Assembly: GCA_963817635.1 (NCBI GenBank)
Contig: CAWFPR010000005.1
Location: 1 to 64,000, forward strand
DNA length: 64,000 bases
Source of the DNA: CAWFPR01 sp963817635
Lineage (GTDB): Bacteria > Acidobacteriota > Vicinamibacteria > Vicinamibacterales > 2-12-FULL-66-21
Reading direction: 5' to 3'
In this document: positions 55,674 to 64,000 of the stretch, in pieces
How the letters are laid out: each line of letters begins with the position of its first letter
How positions within the stretch are numbered: position 1 is the stretch's first letter
Translations under genes and position numbers: made by a program
Notes under the pieces: generated by a model
Database searches by the model: none
What the model was told of the DNA's origin: nothing
The model's input: the letters and a program-made list of their open reading frames with translations, nothing else

Positions 55674-57529
55674 ATGGCCCGACGAGCATTCCTCGTTCTC
55701 GCGCTGCTGGCGACGTTCGCGACGCCCGGGTTTGCGCTCGCCCACGAGGGTGACTGGAAACTCGACGCGGTCCTGCTCGTCCGCGCGCATGCGCCGCGGG
55801 GCGCTGCCGCCTCCCGGGTCATCATCCAGACCGCGGACGGCCTTCCAGCCGACCAGCTGATCCGGTCGCTGCACGGCAAGGCCGGCCGCCGACTTGGCGG
55901 CATCCTGGGACAGGTCGCCGAAATCCCCGATTACGAACTCGACGCGCTCGCGGCACACCGCGGCGTGCGCGCGGTCAGTCTCGACCGCCGCGTCAGCGGG
56001 ACTCTGGAGCGCACCGGGGCCACGATCGGCGCCACCTGGGTGCGCGAGCATCTGCGCGTGGACGGCTCCGGAGTCAGCGTCGCGATCATCGACTCGGGCG
56101 TCGCCTCGTGGCACGACGATCTGAACCCCCAGCACATCCTCCGCTTCGTGGACTTCGTCGAGTTCCGGACTTCCGCCTACGACGACTACGGCCACGGCAC
56201 CCACGTCGCGGGCATCATCGCCGGCACCGGCTACGATTCAGGCGGTGCCCGCATGGGCATCGCGCCCGGCGCCAATCTCGTGGTGCTGAAAGTCCTCGAC
56301 GGCGACGGCTTCGGGTACATCAGCAACGTCATCGCCGCGCTCGACTACGCGGTGCAGCATCGGGTCGAGCTGCGCATCCGCGTCATCAACCTGTCGGTCG
56401 CCGCGGGCGTCTACGAGTCGTACACCACCGACCCGCTGACGCTGGCCGCGAAACGAGCCGTCGAGGCGGGCATCGTCGTCATCACGGCGGCGGGCAACTT
56501 CGGCAGGGACGCCGGCGGCGGCGCCCAGTACCGGCGGCGTAACGGCCCCCGGGAACGCACCGTGGGTCCTGACCGTCGGGGCGTCCAGCCACAACGGCAC
56601 CATCGAGCGTGCGGACGATTCGATCGCGCCGTTCAGCTCGCGGGGACCGACCGCGATCGACTACGCGGCCAAACCGGACATCGTCGCACCGGGCGTCGGC
56701 ATCGAGTCGCTGACCGAAGCCGGGACGCTGCTCTACACGGCGCATCCCGCCGCCCGGTTGTGGGGCACGGTCGACACGGCGACGCCTCCGTATCTCAGCC
56801 TGAGCGGCACCAGCATGGCCGCGCCTGTCGTCGCCGGCACTGTCGCGCTGATGATCCAGGCCAATCCTTCTCTCACCCCGAACCTCGTCAAGGCCATCCT
56901 CCAGTACACGGCCGAGCATCGCGCGTCGATTGACGATCTGACTCAGGGCGGCGGATTCCTCAACGCGCGCGGCGCGGTGCAGCTCGCCGGCTCGCTGGCC
57001 CATCCCGACCAGATACCTGACGCACCCGACCCGACCCCGTGGAGCCACCACATCAACTGGGGCAATCACCGCATCGGCGGCGGGCGGCTGCAACCCACCG
57101 GCAGCGCATGGCCCACCGACGTCACCTGGGGCGCCTCGACGACGAGGTCTGGCGATCACGTGACGTGGGGCGCCGTGTGCGCGACCGCGGACTGCCGGGG
57201 CAGCCTCACCGGCTCGCCGGACCTGTCCGATCGGCGTATCTGGGGCACCGCGTGCGCGCCAGCGGACGGAGGCGGATGCGCGACCGTCGTGTGGGGTACC
57301 CGCGACTCGACAGACAACATCGTGTGGGGCGCAACCTGCGGCGGCAACGACTGCAGCCAGGTCGTCGGAATGGTGCGACGCCGGCGACTGCGGCCGCGTG
57401 GGCTGGCCAACCGGCGAGGCGACCGGCATCGCCCTCGGCGCGGCCACCTGCGAGACGCTCATGCCGTCGTGCGCTGACCTCGTCTGGAACCGGGAGCCGC
57501 GCCCGATCGCCAGGGAACGCAGGCGATGA
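55674..57529 (+). CDS. Secreted subtilisin-like protease (S8) with W-G repeat tail (frame breaks)
   Basis: The protein has a signal peptide (MARRAFLVLALLATFATPGFALA), an inhibitor-like propeptide, and the S8 catalytic core: Asp in VAIIDSGVASWHDDL, His in YDDYGHGTHVAGIIAG, oxyanion Asn region ITAAGNFG and Ser in LSGTSMAAPVVAGTVAL. A shift near 56526 separates the His half from the Ser half. The C-terminal ~180 residues carry repeated [VI]xWG motifs (INWGNH, VTWGAS, VTWGAVC, IWGTAC, VVWGTRD, IVWGATC). A second shift near 57376 is needed to finish as SCADLVWNREPRPIARERRR and TGA 57527-57529. Transcription probably depends on sigma-54. Exported; substrate unknown. Confidence 0.85.
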
Positions 57530-60033
57530 AGTCGCTGCCCGTTGGCGCCCGCCTGTTCGTCATCGCGGTCATCACGGCCGGCCTCAGCCTGCTGGTCGGG
57601 TTCTTCCCGGTTCGCGCGTTCGTTCCTTTCAAGCCCGACACGGCGTTCTGGCTCTTCCTCGTGCTCCTGGCGCTCTCGTCGGTGACGTCGGTCTTCAAGG
57701 TCAACCTGCCGCTCGCGCGCAGCGGATCGACGATGTCGGTGTCCTACGCCGTGGATTTCGCGTCGCTGCTGCTGCTCGGTCCACACCAGACGATGATCGT
57801 CGCGGCGGCCAGCGCGTGGAGCCAGTGCACGTTCCGCATCAAGGAGCGCAACCCGGTCTACCGGACGCTGTTCAGCATGTGCTGCCTGGTGGTGACCGTG
57901 CAGGCCGCCGGTTTCGTCTACGGACTGCTCGGCGGAGTACCGGGGCCCTTCGACTTCTGGTCGCTGCCGAAGCCGCTCGTGGGCGCCGCGACGACCTACT
58001 TCCTGGTCAACACCACCATGGTCGCGACGGCGATCGCGCTGTCGACCCACCAGCCGGTTTCGAAGGTCTGGAACGAGAACTTCCTGTGGAGCGCGCCGAG
58101 CTACTTCGTCGGCGCCCTCGTCGCGGCGGGCGCCGTCGGCATCACGGTGCTGTCGATGAAGTGGATCGTGCCGCTCGGCGTCGCGCCGCTCTACCTGACC
58201 TACCGCAGCTACAAGGTCTATCTCGGCCGCATCGACGACGAGCAGCGACACGTGCGCGAAATGGCCGATCTGCATCTGGCGACGATCGAGGCCCTCGCGC
58301 TCGCCATCGACGCCAAGGACCAGACGTCGCAGTCGCATATCCGGCGCGTGCAGCTCTATGCCGCGGCGCTCGCGCGCGCGCTCGGCATGACGGAGAACCA
58401 CATCCAGGGCGTCAAGACCGCGGCGCTGCTGCACGACATCGGGAAACTCGCCGTGCCGGAGCACATCCTCGCGAAGCCGGGGCCACTCACCCCGGAAGAG
58501 TTCCAGAAGATCCGTGCACATCCCAAGGTCGGGGCCGACATCATCAGCGCGGTGCCGTTTCCCTATCCCGTGGCGCCGCTGATCCTCAGCCATCACGAGC
58601 GGTGGGACGGGAAGGGCTATCCCGCCGGCCTCAAGGCTGACGAGATTCCGCTCGGCGCGCGCATTCTGTCGGTGGTCGACTATTTCGACGCGCTCATGGC
58701 CGACCGGCCGTATCACAAGGCAATGGGCTTCGAGGCCGCCGTCAGCCTGCTGGAGCAGGAAGCGGGCAAGGCGCTCGACCCCGTTGTCGTGGAGAAATTC
58801 GTCGAGCTGCTGCCGGTGCTGCAGCTCGAGGCCACGAAGCTGGAGCAGGCCATGCGCCGCCCGGCGCACGAGGACCCCGCCGGCGCGCCCGGGCTGCCCG
58901 CGACGGGCCTGGTGCCGGAGTCGACGAAGAAGAACGTCTTCGACGACATCGCACTGGCGCATCGCGAGATTTACGCCCTGTACGAGATCGCGCAGGCGAT
59001 GGGCACGAGCCTCGGCGTCGCCGACACGATGGCGCTCATTACGGCAAAGCTGAGCAACCTGGTGCCCTACTCGTGTGCCGCGCTGTTCCTGTACGACGAA
59101 GAGACCGAATCGCTTCGCTGCCGCTTCGCGACGGGCGTCGATGCCGAGGTCATCCAGCAGGTGGCCGTGCACTCGGGCGAGGGGCTGACGGGGTGGGTCG
59201 CGCGCAATCGCCGCGCGCTGGTCAACGCGCGCCCGAGCGCCGATCTCGAAGCCGCCGGGCTCGGCGGCGTCCACACCAGCCTGCAGTCGGCGCTCGTCTG
59301 CCCGCTCGTCTTCAACGAGCGCTTCATCGGCACCCTGTCGGTCTACCACCTGGACGCCGCCTTCTACCGGGACGACCACCGTCGGCTGCTCGATCGGGTC
59401 TCGGAGCAGGCCGGCGCCGTCATCAACAATTCGATGCTCTTCGAACAGACGCAGGAAGATTCGCTGACCGACCCGTTGACCGGGCTGCCGAACACGCGCT
59501 TCCTGTTCATGCACCTGACGCGCGAACTCGCCCGCGCCGAACGCCTCAAGGGTGAGGTATCGCTGCTGGTGATGGATCTGGACCACTTCAAGGACATCAA
59601 CGACAGCCACGGACATCACGTTGGCGACCGGGCGCTCTGCGAGGTTGCGCGCGTGCTCCGCGCGGCAATCCGCCCGTACGACATCTGCGTCCGATACGCG
59701 GGCGACGAATTCATCGTCGTGCTCTCCGGCTGCAGTGCCGACGAGGCCGAGCGCAAGCGCCAGGAACTGCAGAAGGACATCGACGACGTCTTCTTCGAGG
59801 CGCGTCCGGGCAAGCGGGTTCAGCTCGGCATCAGCGTGGGCGCGGCCGTGTTTCCGCAGGACGGCGGGTCGTACGAGTCGCTGCTCGCCACAGCCGACGC
59901 CCGGATGTATCAGGACAAGTCAGGGCGCAAGCGTCCCGGGCGCACCGCCAGCCGCCACGACGAAATCCCCAGGGCGCCGTTCGCCGAGATCTCGGACCGC
60001 GAGATCCAGCGTGCGGCGGCAGGGATCCTGTAG
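57526..60033 (+). CDS. Membrane c-di-GMP turnover protein: HD-GYP, GAF and GGDEF domains
   Basis: The 835-residue protein starts with an N-terminal membrane region of about seven segments (residues 1-225), then an HD-GYP phosphodiesterase domain with HDIGKLAVPEHI (about 302) and HHERWDGKGYPAGL (about 357), a GAF domain (about 485-640) and a C-terminal GGDEF domain with RYAGDEFIVVLSG (about 724, active-site AGDEF). The presence of both catalytic signatures suggests it can make and break c-di-GMP. It is translationally coupled (ATGA at 57526-57529) to the subtilase gene, so the protease and second-messenger control belong to one unit. Confidence 0.93.
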   Translation: MKSLPVGARLFVIAVITAGLSLLVGFFPVRAFVPFKPDTAFWLFLVLLALSSVTSVFKVNLPLARSGSTMSVSYAVDFASLLLLGPHQTMIVAAASAWSQCTFRIKERNPVYRTLFSMCCLVVTVQAAGFVYGLLGGVPGPFDFWSLPKPLVGAATTYFLVNTTMVATAIALSTHQPVSKVWNENFLWSAPSYFVGALVAAGAVGITVLSMKWIVPLGVAPLYLTYRSYKVYLGRIDDEQRHVREMADLHLATIEALALAIDAKDQTSQSHIRRVQLYAAALARALGMTENHIQGVKTAALLHDIGKLAVPEHILAKPGPLTPEEFQKIRAHPKVGADIISAVPFPYPVAPLILSHHERWDGKGYPAGLKADEIPLGARILSVVDYFDALMADRPYHKAMGFEAAVSLLEQEAGKALDPVVVEKFVELLPVLQLEATKLEQAMRRPAHEDPAGAPGLPATGLVPESTKKNVFDDIALAHREIYALYEIAQAMGTSLGVADTMALITAKLSNLVPYSCAALFLYDEETESLRCRFATGVDAEVIQQVAVHSGEGLTGWVARNRRALVNARPSADLEAAGLGGVHTSLQSALVCPLVFNERFIGTLSVYHLDAAFYRDDHRRLLDRVSEQAGAVINNSMLFEQTQEDSLTDPLTGLPNTRFLFMHLTRELARAERLKGEVSLLVMDLDHFKDINDSHGHHVGDRALCEVARVLRAAIRPYDICVRYAGDEFIVVLSGCSADEAERKRQELQKDIDDVFFEARPGKRVQLGISVGAAVFPQDGGSYESLLATADARMYQDKSGRKRPGRTASRHDEIPRAPFAEISDREIQRAAAGIL

Positions 60034-60074
60034 GGTCGGGCGCACCTGAAAAGCGGACGGGATAAAATCGCGCC

Positions 60075-60837
60075 GTGGAGTTGATCGCGCCAGTGGTCAG
60101 CGTGCGGCGGGCGACACCGTCGACGCACATCGTCCGCGTCGCGCTCGGCGACGTGTCGTTTCCGTACCTGGCCGGGCAGGCCGTCATGATCGCGCCGGAG
60201 GGCGCCGGCGAGCACGTCCCCTACTCGATTGCGTCGGCGCCGGAAGACACCGCCGCGGATCGGACGCTCGAATTCCTGATCAAGCACGATTCGGCGGGGC
60301 TGTGGGGGTCGGATTTCGCGCCCCTTCGGAGCGGTGCGCGCCTGGCAATCCGCGGCCCCATCGGCGCATTCACGTTTCCCGAACACCCGCGCGAGCACTC
60401 ATTCCTCTTCATCGCGGGCGGAACCGGCATCTCGCCGCTCCGCTCGATGCTGCGTCACGTGGTCCACCAGCGTGGAGGACATGGGCGGACCCGCCGGTGC
60501 GCGCACACCCGAGCGCGTCGCGGCCGGGCCCCTGGCCGCCGGGCGGGTGAGCGTGCTCTACAGCGCGCGGACGCCGGACGACTTCGCGTACGGAACCGAA
60601 CTGCGCCAACTGGCCCGGCACGGCGAGATCTCATTGGTGGTGACTGCGACGCGACACTCCACGCCGCGCTGGAAGGGCAGGCGCGGCCGCATCGTCAAGG
60701 GGGAACTCGCGTGGCTCCTGGATGAGGCGGCGACGCTCTGTTTCATCTGCGGCCCCGCCCAGATGGTGGCCGACGTCCCGGTGATGCTGGAAGAACTGGG
60801 CATCGGACGCTCGCGCATCCGGGTGCAGGAATGGTGA
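60075..60837 (+). CDS. FNR-like flavin/NAD(P) oxidoreductase (one frame break)
   Basis: GTG 60075 opens an FAD-binding domain (FPYLAGQAVMIAPEG, HVPYSIASAPEDTAAD, LWGSDFAPLRSGARLAIRGP) followed by the NAD(P) GTGISPLRSMLRHV. A shift near 60475 leads to the remainder: SVLYSARTPDDFAYGTEL, CFICGPAQMVADVPVMLEELG and the terminal RVQEW. This is the ferredoxin/flavodoxin-NADP reductase-like or dihydroorotate-B-type superfamily. Partner not identified. Confidence 0.85.
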
Positions 60838-60847
60838 TCGACCGGCG

Positions 60848-61159
60848 TCAGGGCTGCTGAACCTGCAGCGTGCTCTTGACGTCGGTCACCCCTCTGATCG
60901 AGCGGGCGATGGCGATGGCCTTCGTCTCCTCGGCCTTGCTCTTCACGGCGCCCGAGAGGGTCACGACGCCCTTGAACGTGTCCACGTCGATGCGCAGCGC
61001 GCCCACGACGGGATCGTTGATGAATGCGGTTTTGACGCGGGTGGTGATGGTGGCGTCGTCAATCGTTTCACCGACGGTCTTGCCGCAGGCCGAGACGAGC
61101 AACGGCGCGATCAGCACGAGCCCGAGGAACAGCGTGGCGAAATAACGCGATTTCTTCAT
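60848..61159 (-). CDS. BON-domain lipoprotein (OsmY-like)
   Basis: The 103-residue protein has a lipoprotein signal (LFLGLVLIAPLLVSAC) and one BON domain: DDATITTRVKTAFINDPVVG, LRIDVDTFKGVVTLSGAVKSK and SIRGVTDVKSTLQV. BON proteins bind membranes and are often stress-induced. Convergent with the FNR-like gene, 10 bp apart. Confidence 0.9.
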   Translation of the reverse strand: MKKSRYFATLFLGLVLIAPLLVSACGKTVGETIDDATITTRVKTAFINDPVVGALRIDVDTFKGVVTLSGAVKSKAEETKAIAIARSIRGVTDVKSTLQVQQP

Positions 61160-61234
61160 CGAACCAGCCTCCAGAGAGCGGGCGTTCGCGCGGGTGTTCG
61201 CGCCGTCGCCGCCCCGGCCGGCCGAAGCTGCAAG

Positions 61235-62008
61235 CTACATGCCCGTCGCGTGGTATCCGCCGTCTACCATCAGCACCTCGGCCGTGACCGCGCGCGCCGC
61301 GTCGCTGATCAGGAAGATCGCGGCGTCGGCCACCTCAGCGGTCTCGACGGTACGCCTCAGGGGCGCGCGGTCGCGGTACAACTGGAGGATTGAACTGAAG
61401 CCGGAGATGCCCGAGGCCGCGAGCGTCTTGATCGGGCCCGCGGAAATCGCGTTGACGCGGATCGCTTTGGCGCCAAGGTCGGCCGCGAGATACCGCACGC
61501 AGGCCTCGAGCGCCGCCTTGGCGACCCCCATCACGTTGTAGTTGTCGAAAACGCGATGGCTGCCGAGATAGGTGAGGGTGACGATGCTGCCGCCGCCGCG
61601 ACGCTCCATCAGGGGCATCGCGCCGCGCGCGAGCGCGATGAGGGAGTAGGCGCTGATGTCGAGCGACAGCTTGAACCCGCCGCGCGTGGTCTGAACGAAA
61701 GGCGCGGACAGTTCCTCGCGCGGGGCAAAGGCCGCACCGTGCACGACGAAGTCGAGCCCGCCGAATTCGCGATCGATTTCGGAGAAGACGTGCGCGATCT
61801 GCGCATCGTCGGTGACGTCGCAAGGGAGGATGAGCGGATTGGTCAGGCCGGCGGACAGTTCGCGGACATTTTCCTCGAGCCGTTCGCCCTGGTAGGTAAT
61901 AGCGAGCCGCGCACCCGCCGCCGCGGCCGCCTGCGCGATCGCCCATGCGATGGAGCGCTTGTTCGCGATGCCAACGATGAGGCCGGTCTTCCCGTGAAGA
62001 TCAGCCAT
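61235..62008 (-). CDS. fabI: Enoyl-ACP reductase FabI
   Basis: The 257-residue SDR enzyme has the FabI form of the cofactor site (LIVGIANKRSIAWAIAQ), CDVTDDAQI, VHGAAFAPREEL, the catalytic Tyr and Lys in FDNYNVMGVAKAALEACVRYLA and the AISAGPIKTLAASGI region. It reduces enoyl-ACP in fatty-acid elongation. Its start overlaps the upstream gene stop (TAATG at 62006-62010). Confidence 0.95.
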   Translation of the reverse strand: MADLHGKTGLIVGIANKRSIAWAIAQAAAAAGARLAITYQGERLEENVRELSAGLTNPLILPCDVTDDAQIAHVFSEIDREFGGLDFVVHGAAFAPREELSAPFVQTTRGGFKLSLDISAYSLIALARGAMPLMERRGGGSIVTLTYLGSHRVFDNYNVMGVAKAALEACVRYLAADLGAKAIRVNAISAGPIKTLAASGISGFSSILQLYRDRAPLRRTVETAEVADAAIFLISDAARAVTAEVLMVDGGYHATGM

Positions 62009-62796
62009 TACCGGGAGCGCTTCTTCCCGTTACCCTGACGCGGAGGACCGCCGCGAAATCCGCCGGAGGGTCCGCCGCGAGCCGGACCGCGGCCGGAACC
62101 ACCCGCAGGGCCGCGGCCTTGACCGGGCGGCCGTCCTCCGCCGGCGAATCGCTGACCCGCATGTCCGCGGCTGTTGTTGCCGTCGCCGTTGCCGGCGCCT
62201 GCCCCACCGCCATGTCCGCGAAAGCGCGGCCGGCCGTCGCCGCGGAAGTTGGGGCGTCCGCCGGGCTGGCGGACCGTGAAGTCTGTCGGCCGGCGTTCCT
62301 CTTTCTGCCCCTCGATTCGTGGCAACTGCGCGCGGATGAGCGGCCTGTGCATGGGCCAGTCTTCCGCGCCGGGCGGTTCGGGCTGCGGCTCCGCGTCGTC
62401 TGCCTGGGTGGCCGCTATCGGCTGCGCGCCGGCCGGTTCGGCGCGGGACTCGTCGGCAACAGGAGGCTGTTCGGGCTCTTCGGCCGTATCGTGGGCGGAG
62501 TTCGAATCCCGGGACTCGGGGGCGTGGGAGACAGCGGCAGGCGCCGTGAGGACCGGAGCCGGTTCCGCATCGGTCATCCCGGCAAGGACTTCCTTGAAGA
62601 GCGACGCTGGCGTTTCCTTCTTGCGACGCCGCGGGACGCGCGCTCCCTTGTAGGCATGTTCCGCGTCACAGGTCGTGCAGCGGGTCTGCTTGATGTCATC
62701 TTCGATCATCGCGACAATCGCATGGTTGGTTACTCGCCGCTCGCGCGGACAGTAATCATCCAATGTGTCACCCAGACGCAGCCGGCGCTGCTCCAT
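62008..62796 (-). CDS. Zinc-ribbon protein with disordered RG-rich tail
   Basis: The 262-residue protein has an N-terminal zinc-ribbon-like region (DYCPRERRVTNHAIVAMI, TRCTTCDAEHAYKG), a Pro/Glu/Ala-rich middle and a C-terminal Arg/Gly-rich tail with many RG/GRG/GG units (GGRPNFRGDGRPRFRG, GGRPPGQGRGPAGG) ending KKRSR. The tail resembles RNA-binding RGG regions of eukaryotic and some bacterial proteins. Function unknown. It is translationally coupled to fabI, an unusual partner. Confidence 0.7.
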   Translation of the reverse strand: MEQRRLRLGDTLDDYCPRERRVTNHAIVAMIEDDIKQTRCTTCDAEHAYKGARVPRRRKKETPASLFKEVLAGMTDAEPAPVLTAPAAVSHAPESRDSNSAHDTAEEPEQPPVADESRAEPAGAQPIAATQADDAEPQPEPPGAEDWPMHRPLIRAQLPRIEGQKEERRPTDFTVRQPGGRPNFRGDGRPRFRGHGGGAGAGNGDGNNSRGHAGQRFAGGGRPPGQGRGPAGGSGRGPARGGPSGGFRGGPPRQGNGKKRSR

Positions 62797-62919
62797 TAAA
62801 ACTCCCCTGATTGTCCGTGTTTGGCTGGAAAGAAGATCGGTGATGCAGGTCCATTGAGTTTACCAGACCATCTCATCGAGCGCAACAGCAGGACGCGCAA
62901 GTGTCCTGTTTCCAGCCTC
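62797..62919. other. Intergenic region, nothing recognised
   Basis: A 123-bp gap between the zinc-ribbon gene start and the S41 protease stop. It must hold the promoter of the zinc-ribbon/fabI unit, but I see no convincing -35/-10 pair. Confidence 0.4.
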
Positions 62920-64000
62920 TTACCTTTGCACTCCGGCCGTATCGATCCAGGCCAGCGCGGCATCCAGCGTCGCATCGCGCCCGGCCAGCAGGTCCTCTCT
63001 GCGAAGTGGCACGAGCTGGTCGGGCACCACGCCCCGGCCCTCGAGGCGGACCCCCGTGGCGGTGACGAAGTCCCCATAGGCATGGATCAGCACGTCGCCG
63101 TTGGGCAGCTCGTCGAAGAGCGCCGGCAGCGCCTGTCCCATCGAGACCTGGCCGAACACTCTCGCGCGACCGAGCGCCTGCATCCCGCCGGTGAAACACT
63201 CCGATGCACTGCCGCTCATCGCATCCACCAGGATCGCCACCGGGCCGGCGTAGACCGGCACGCGCTCGCCGCGCGCGTCCACGAGCCGTGGATTGACGGT
63301 GAATCGCAGCTCGTTGTCGCGGGTCTTCATCGTGCCGAGTGCGACCCGCTCGCCGATGAAGTGTCCGGAAATCCCCATGAGCATGGCGGCCAGGCCGCCA
63401 GGATTGCCGCGCAGGTCGATGACCATGCCGTCAGCGTTCCTGAACCGGTCGACGGCCTCCTGGAACGGCGCATCGACGGCCGGCATCCAGACGTTGAACG
63501 CGATCACGCCGGCCGTCAGGCCGCGGGGCGTCTTCCGGCTTTCGCTCTCGACGCGCACGAACATCGTCGGCAGGTTGCCGACGGTCACGGGGCGCCCCTT
63601 CTCCGGGTTGCGCGCGATCGCGAGCGTGACGATGCGGCCGGTGCCGTCCTCGAACGACACAGTGACCTGCAATCCCACGGGGCCGCGGAGGCGCGTTTCC
63701 GCAAGGCGCCACGCTTCGACGTTCCGCAGCCGATCGCTGGCGGCCTCCGGCAGCGCGCGGAGCAGCTCGTCGACCGGCGTCTGCCCGACCGCCGTGAGCC
63801 GCCAGCCGGTTCGCACGCCGGCCCGCGCCGCGCCACCCTCCGCGGTCACGCTGGTGACGAACAGGTCGCGCTCGACCAGCCGCACGTCGAAGCCGGGATC
63901 GCCGCTTCCGTCTGTCAGGCCCGGTCGCGGCTGACGCCGGCGTGTCGGCGCTCGACGGGAGGAGCGCGAAATGCGACTGGCCCAGCCGGCCGATCATTTC
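62920..64000 (-). CDS. S41-family (C-terminal processing type) protease, N-terminus off the edge
   Basis: The gene enters at the right edge. The N-terminal part reads MIGRLGQSHFALLP, typical of the S41 lead-in, then changes frame near 63920 into the PDZ-like VERDLFVTSVTAEGGAARAG and the catalytic domain: VIDLRGNPGG, SGSASECFTGGMQALGRA with the nucleophile Ser, and GVRLEGRGVVPDQLVPLR. Shows the TSP/tricorn-like S41 fold. Likely exported; the signal peptide would be beyond the window. Confidence 0.85.

Overview
The window is GC-rich DNA from a bacterial chromosome. It is most likely a member of the Acidobacteriota: it carries a duplicated-type orphan ABC permease (ADOP-like, 33949-36435), menaquinone genes of the futalosine route (mqnE, mqnD and a menG/ubiE-type methyltransferase), a large Calx-beta/CARDB secreted protein and a subtilase with W-G repeats. 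Gene density is high, many neighbours overlap by 1-4 bases, and most genes are housekeeping. Taxonomy is an inference from gene content. About a dozen genes, including normally intact ones such as sufB, sufC and nadA, contain single-base frame breaks, usually an extra G or C. I read these mainly as assembly or sequencing indels rather than real decay.

Layout. 1-2.2 kb: molybdenum-cofactor genes moaB (partial) and moeA, then a peroxiredoxin-like gene whose catalytic Cys codon is TGA. 2.2-9.6 kb: a large secreted Calx-beta/CARDB protein, superoxide dismutase, nadA, mqnE and a YjbQ-like gene. 9.7-15.0 kb: a cobalamin riboswitch followed by a TonB-dependent receptor and a complete B12-type ABC importer (btuB-btuD-btuC-btuF). 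15-22.5 kb: a four-helix-bundle protein, mqnD, otsB-otsA (trehalose), and a PDZ protein operon with two CPA2-type antiporter-like membrane proteins. 22.5-30.4 kb: a nine-gene iron-sulfur operon on the minus strand (sufA-B-C-D-S-U-T, an Rrf2 regulator, a NifS/IscS desulfurase) with a recognisable promoter and palindromic operator.

30.4-34 kb: a MoeB-rhodanese fusion gene, then a 67-bp tandem repeat array split by an IS110-family element. The element's non-coding end looks like a bridge-RNA locus and contains a guide-like segment matching its own junction. 34-43 kb: ADOP permease, rmuC, a SIMPL protein, an FGE-sulfatase domain protein, an aminotransferase, homoserine dehydrogenase, a second TGA-containing gene (a glutaredoxin with UxxC) and a family III CoA transferase. 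43-48.8 kb: a PilT-like ATPase with a long 27-residue-repeat linker, menG/ubiE, queC and queD. 48.8-53.5 kb: a DUF4097-like protein and an operon of a deoxyhypusine synthase-PIN fusion, a ROK kinase-like gene and nagA. 53.6-60 kb: a membrane-anchored sigma-54 activator, a sigma-54 promoter with upstream direct repeats, a subtilase and an HD-GYP/GAF/GGDEF protein. 60-64 kb: an FNR-like reductase, a BON lipoprotein, fabI with a zinc-ribbon/RG-rich partner, and an S41 protease running off the end.

The most notable signals are: two independent selenoprotein candidates, each with TGA exactly at the redox Cys and a bacterial SECIS-like hairpin 21-22 nt downstream; the IS110 element precisely inserted in a tandem repeat with a candidate guide; a sigma-54 regulatory unit linking a membrane-tethered activator to a secreted protease; and heptameric tandem repeats that fill many intergenic gaps.
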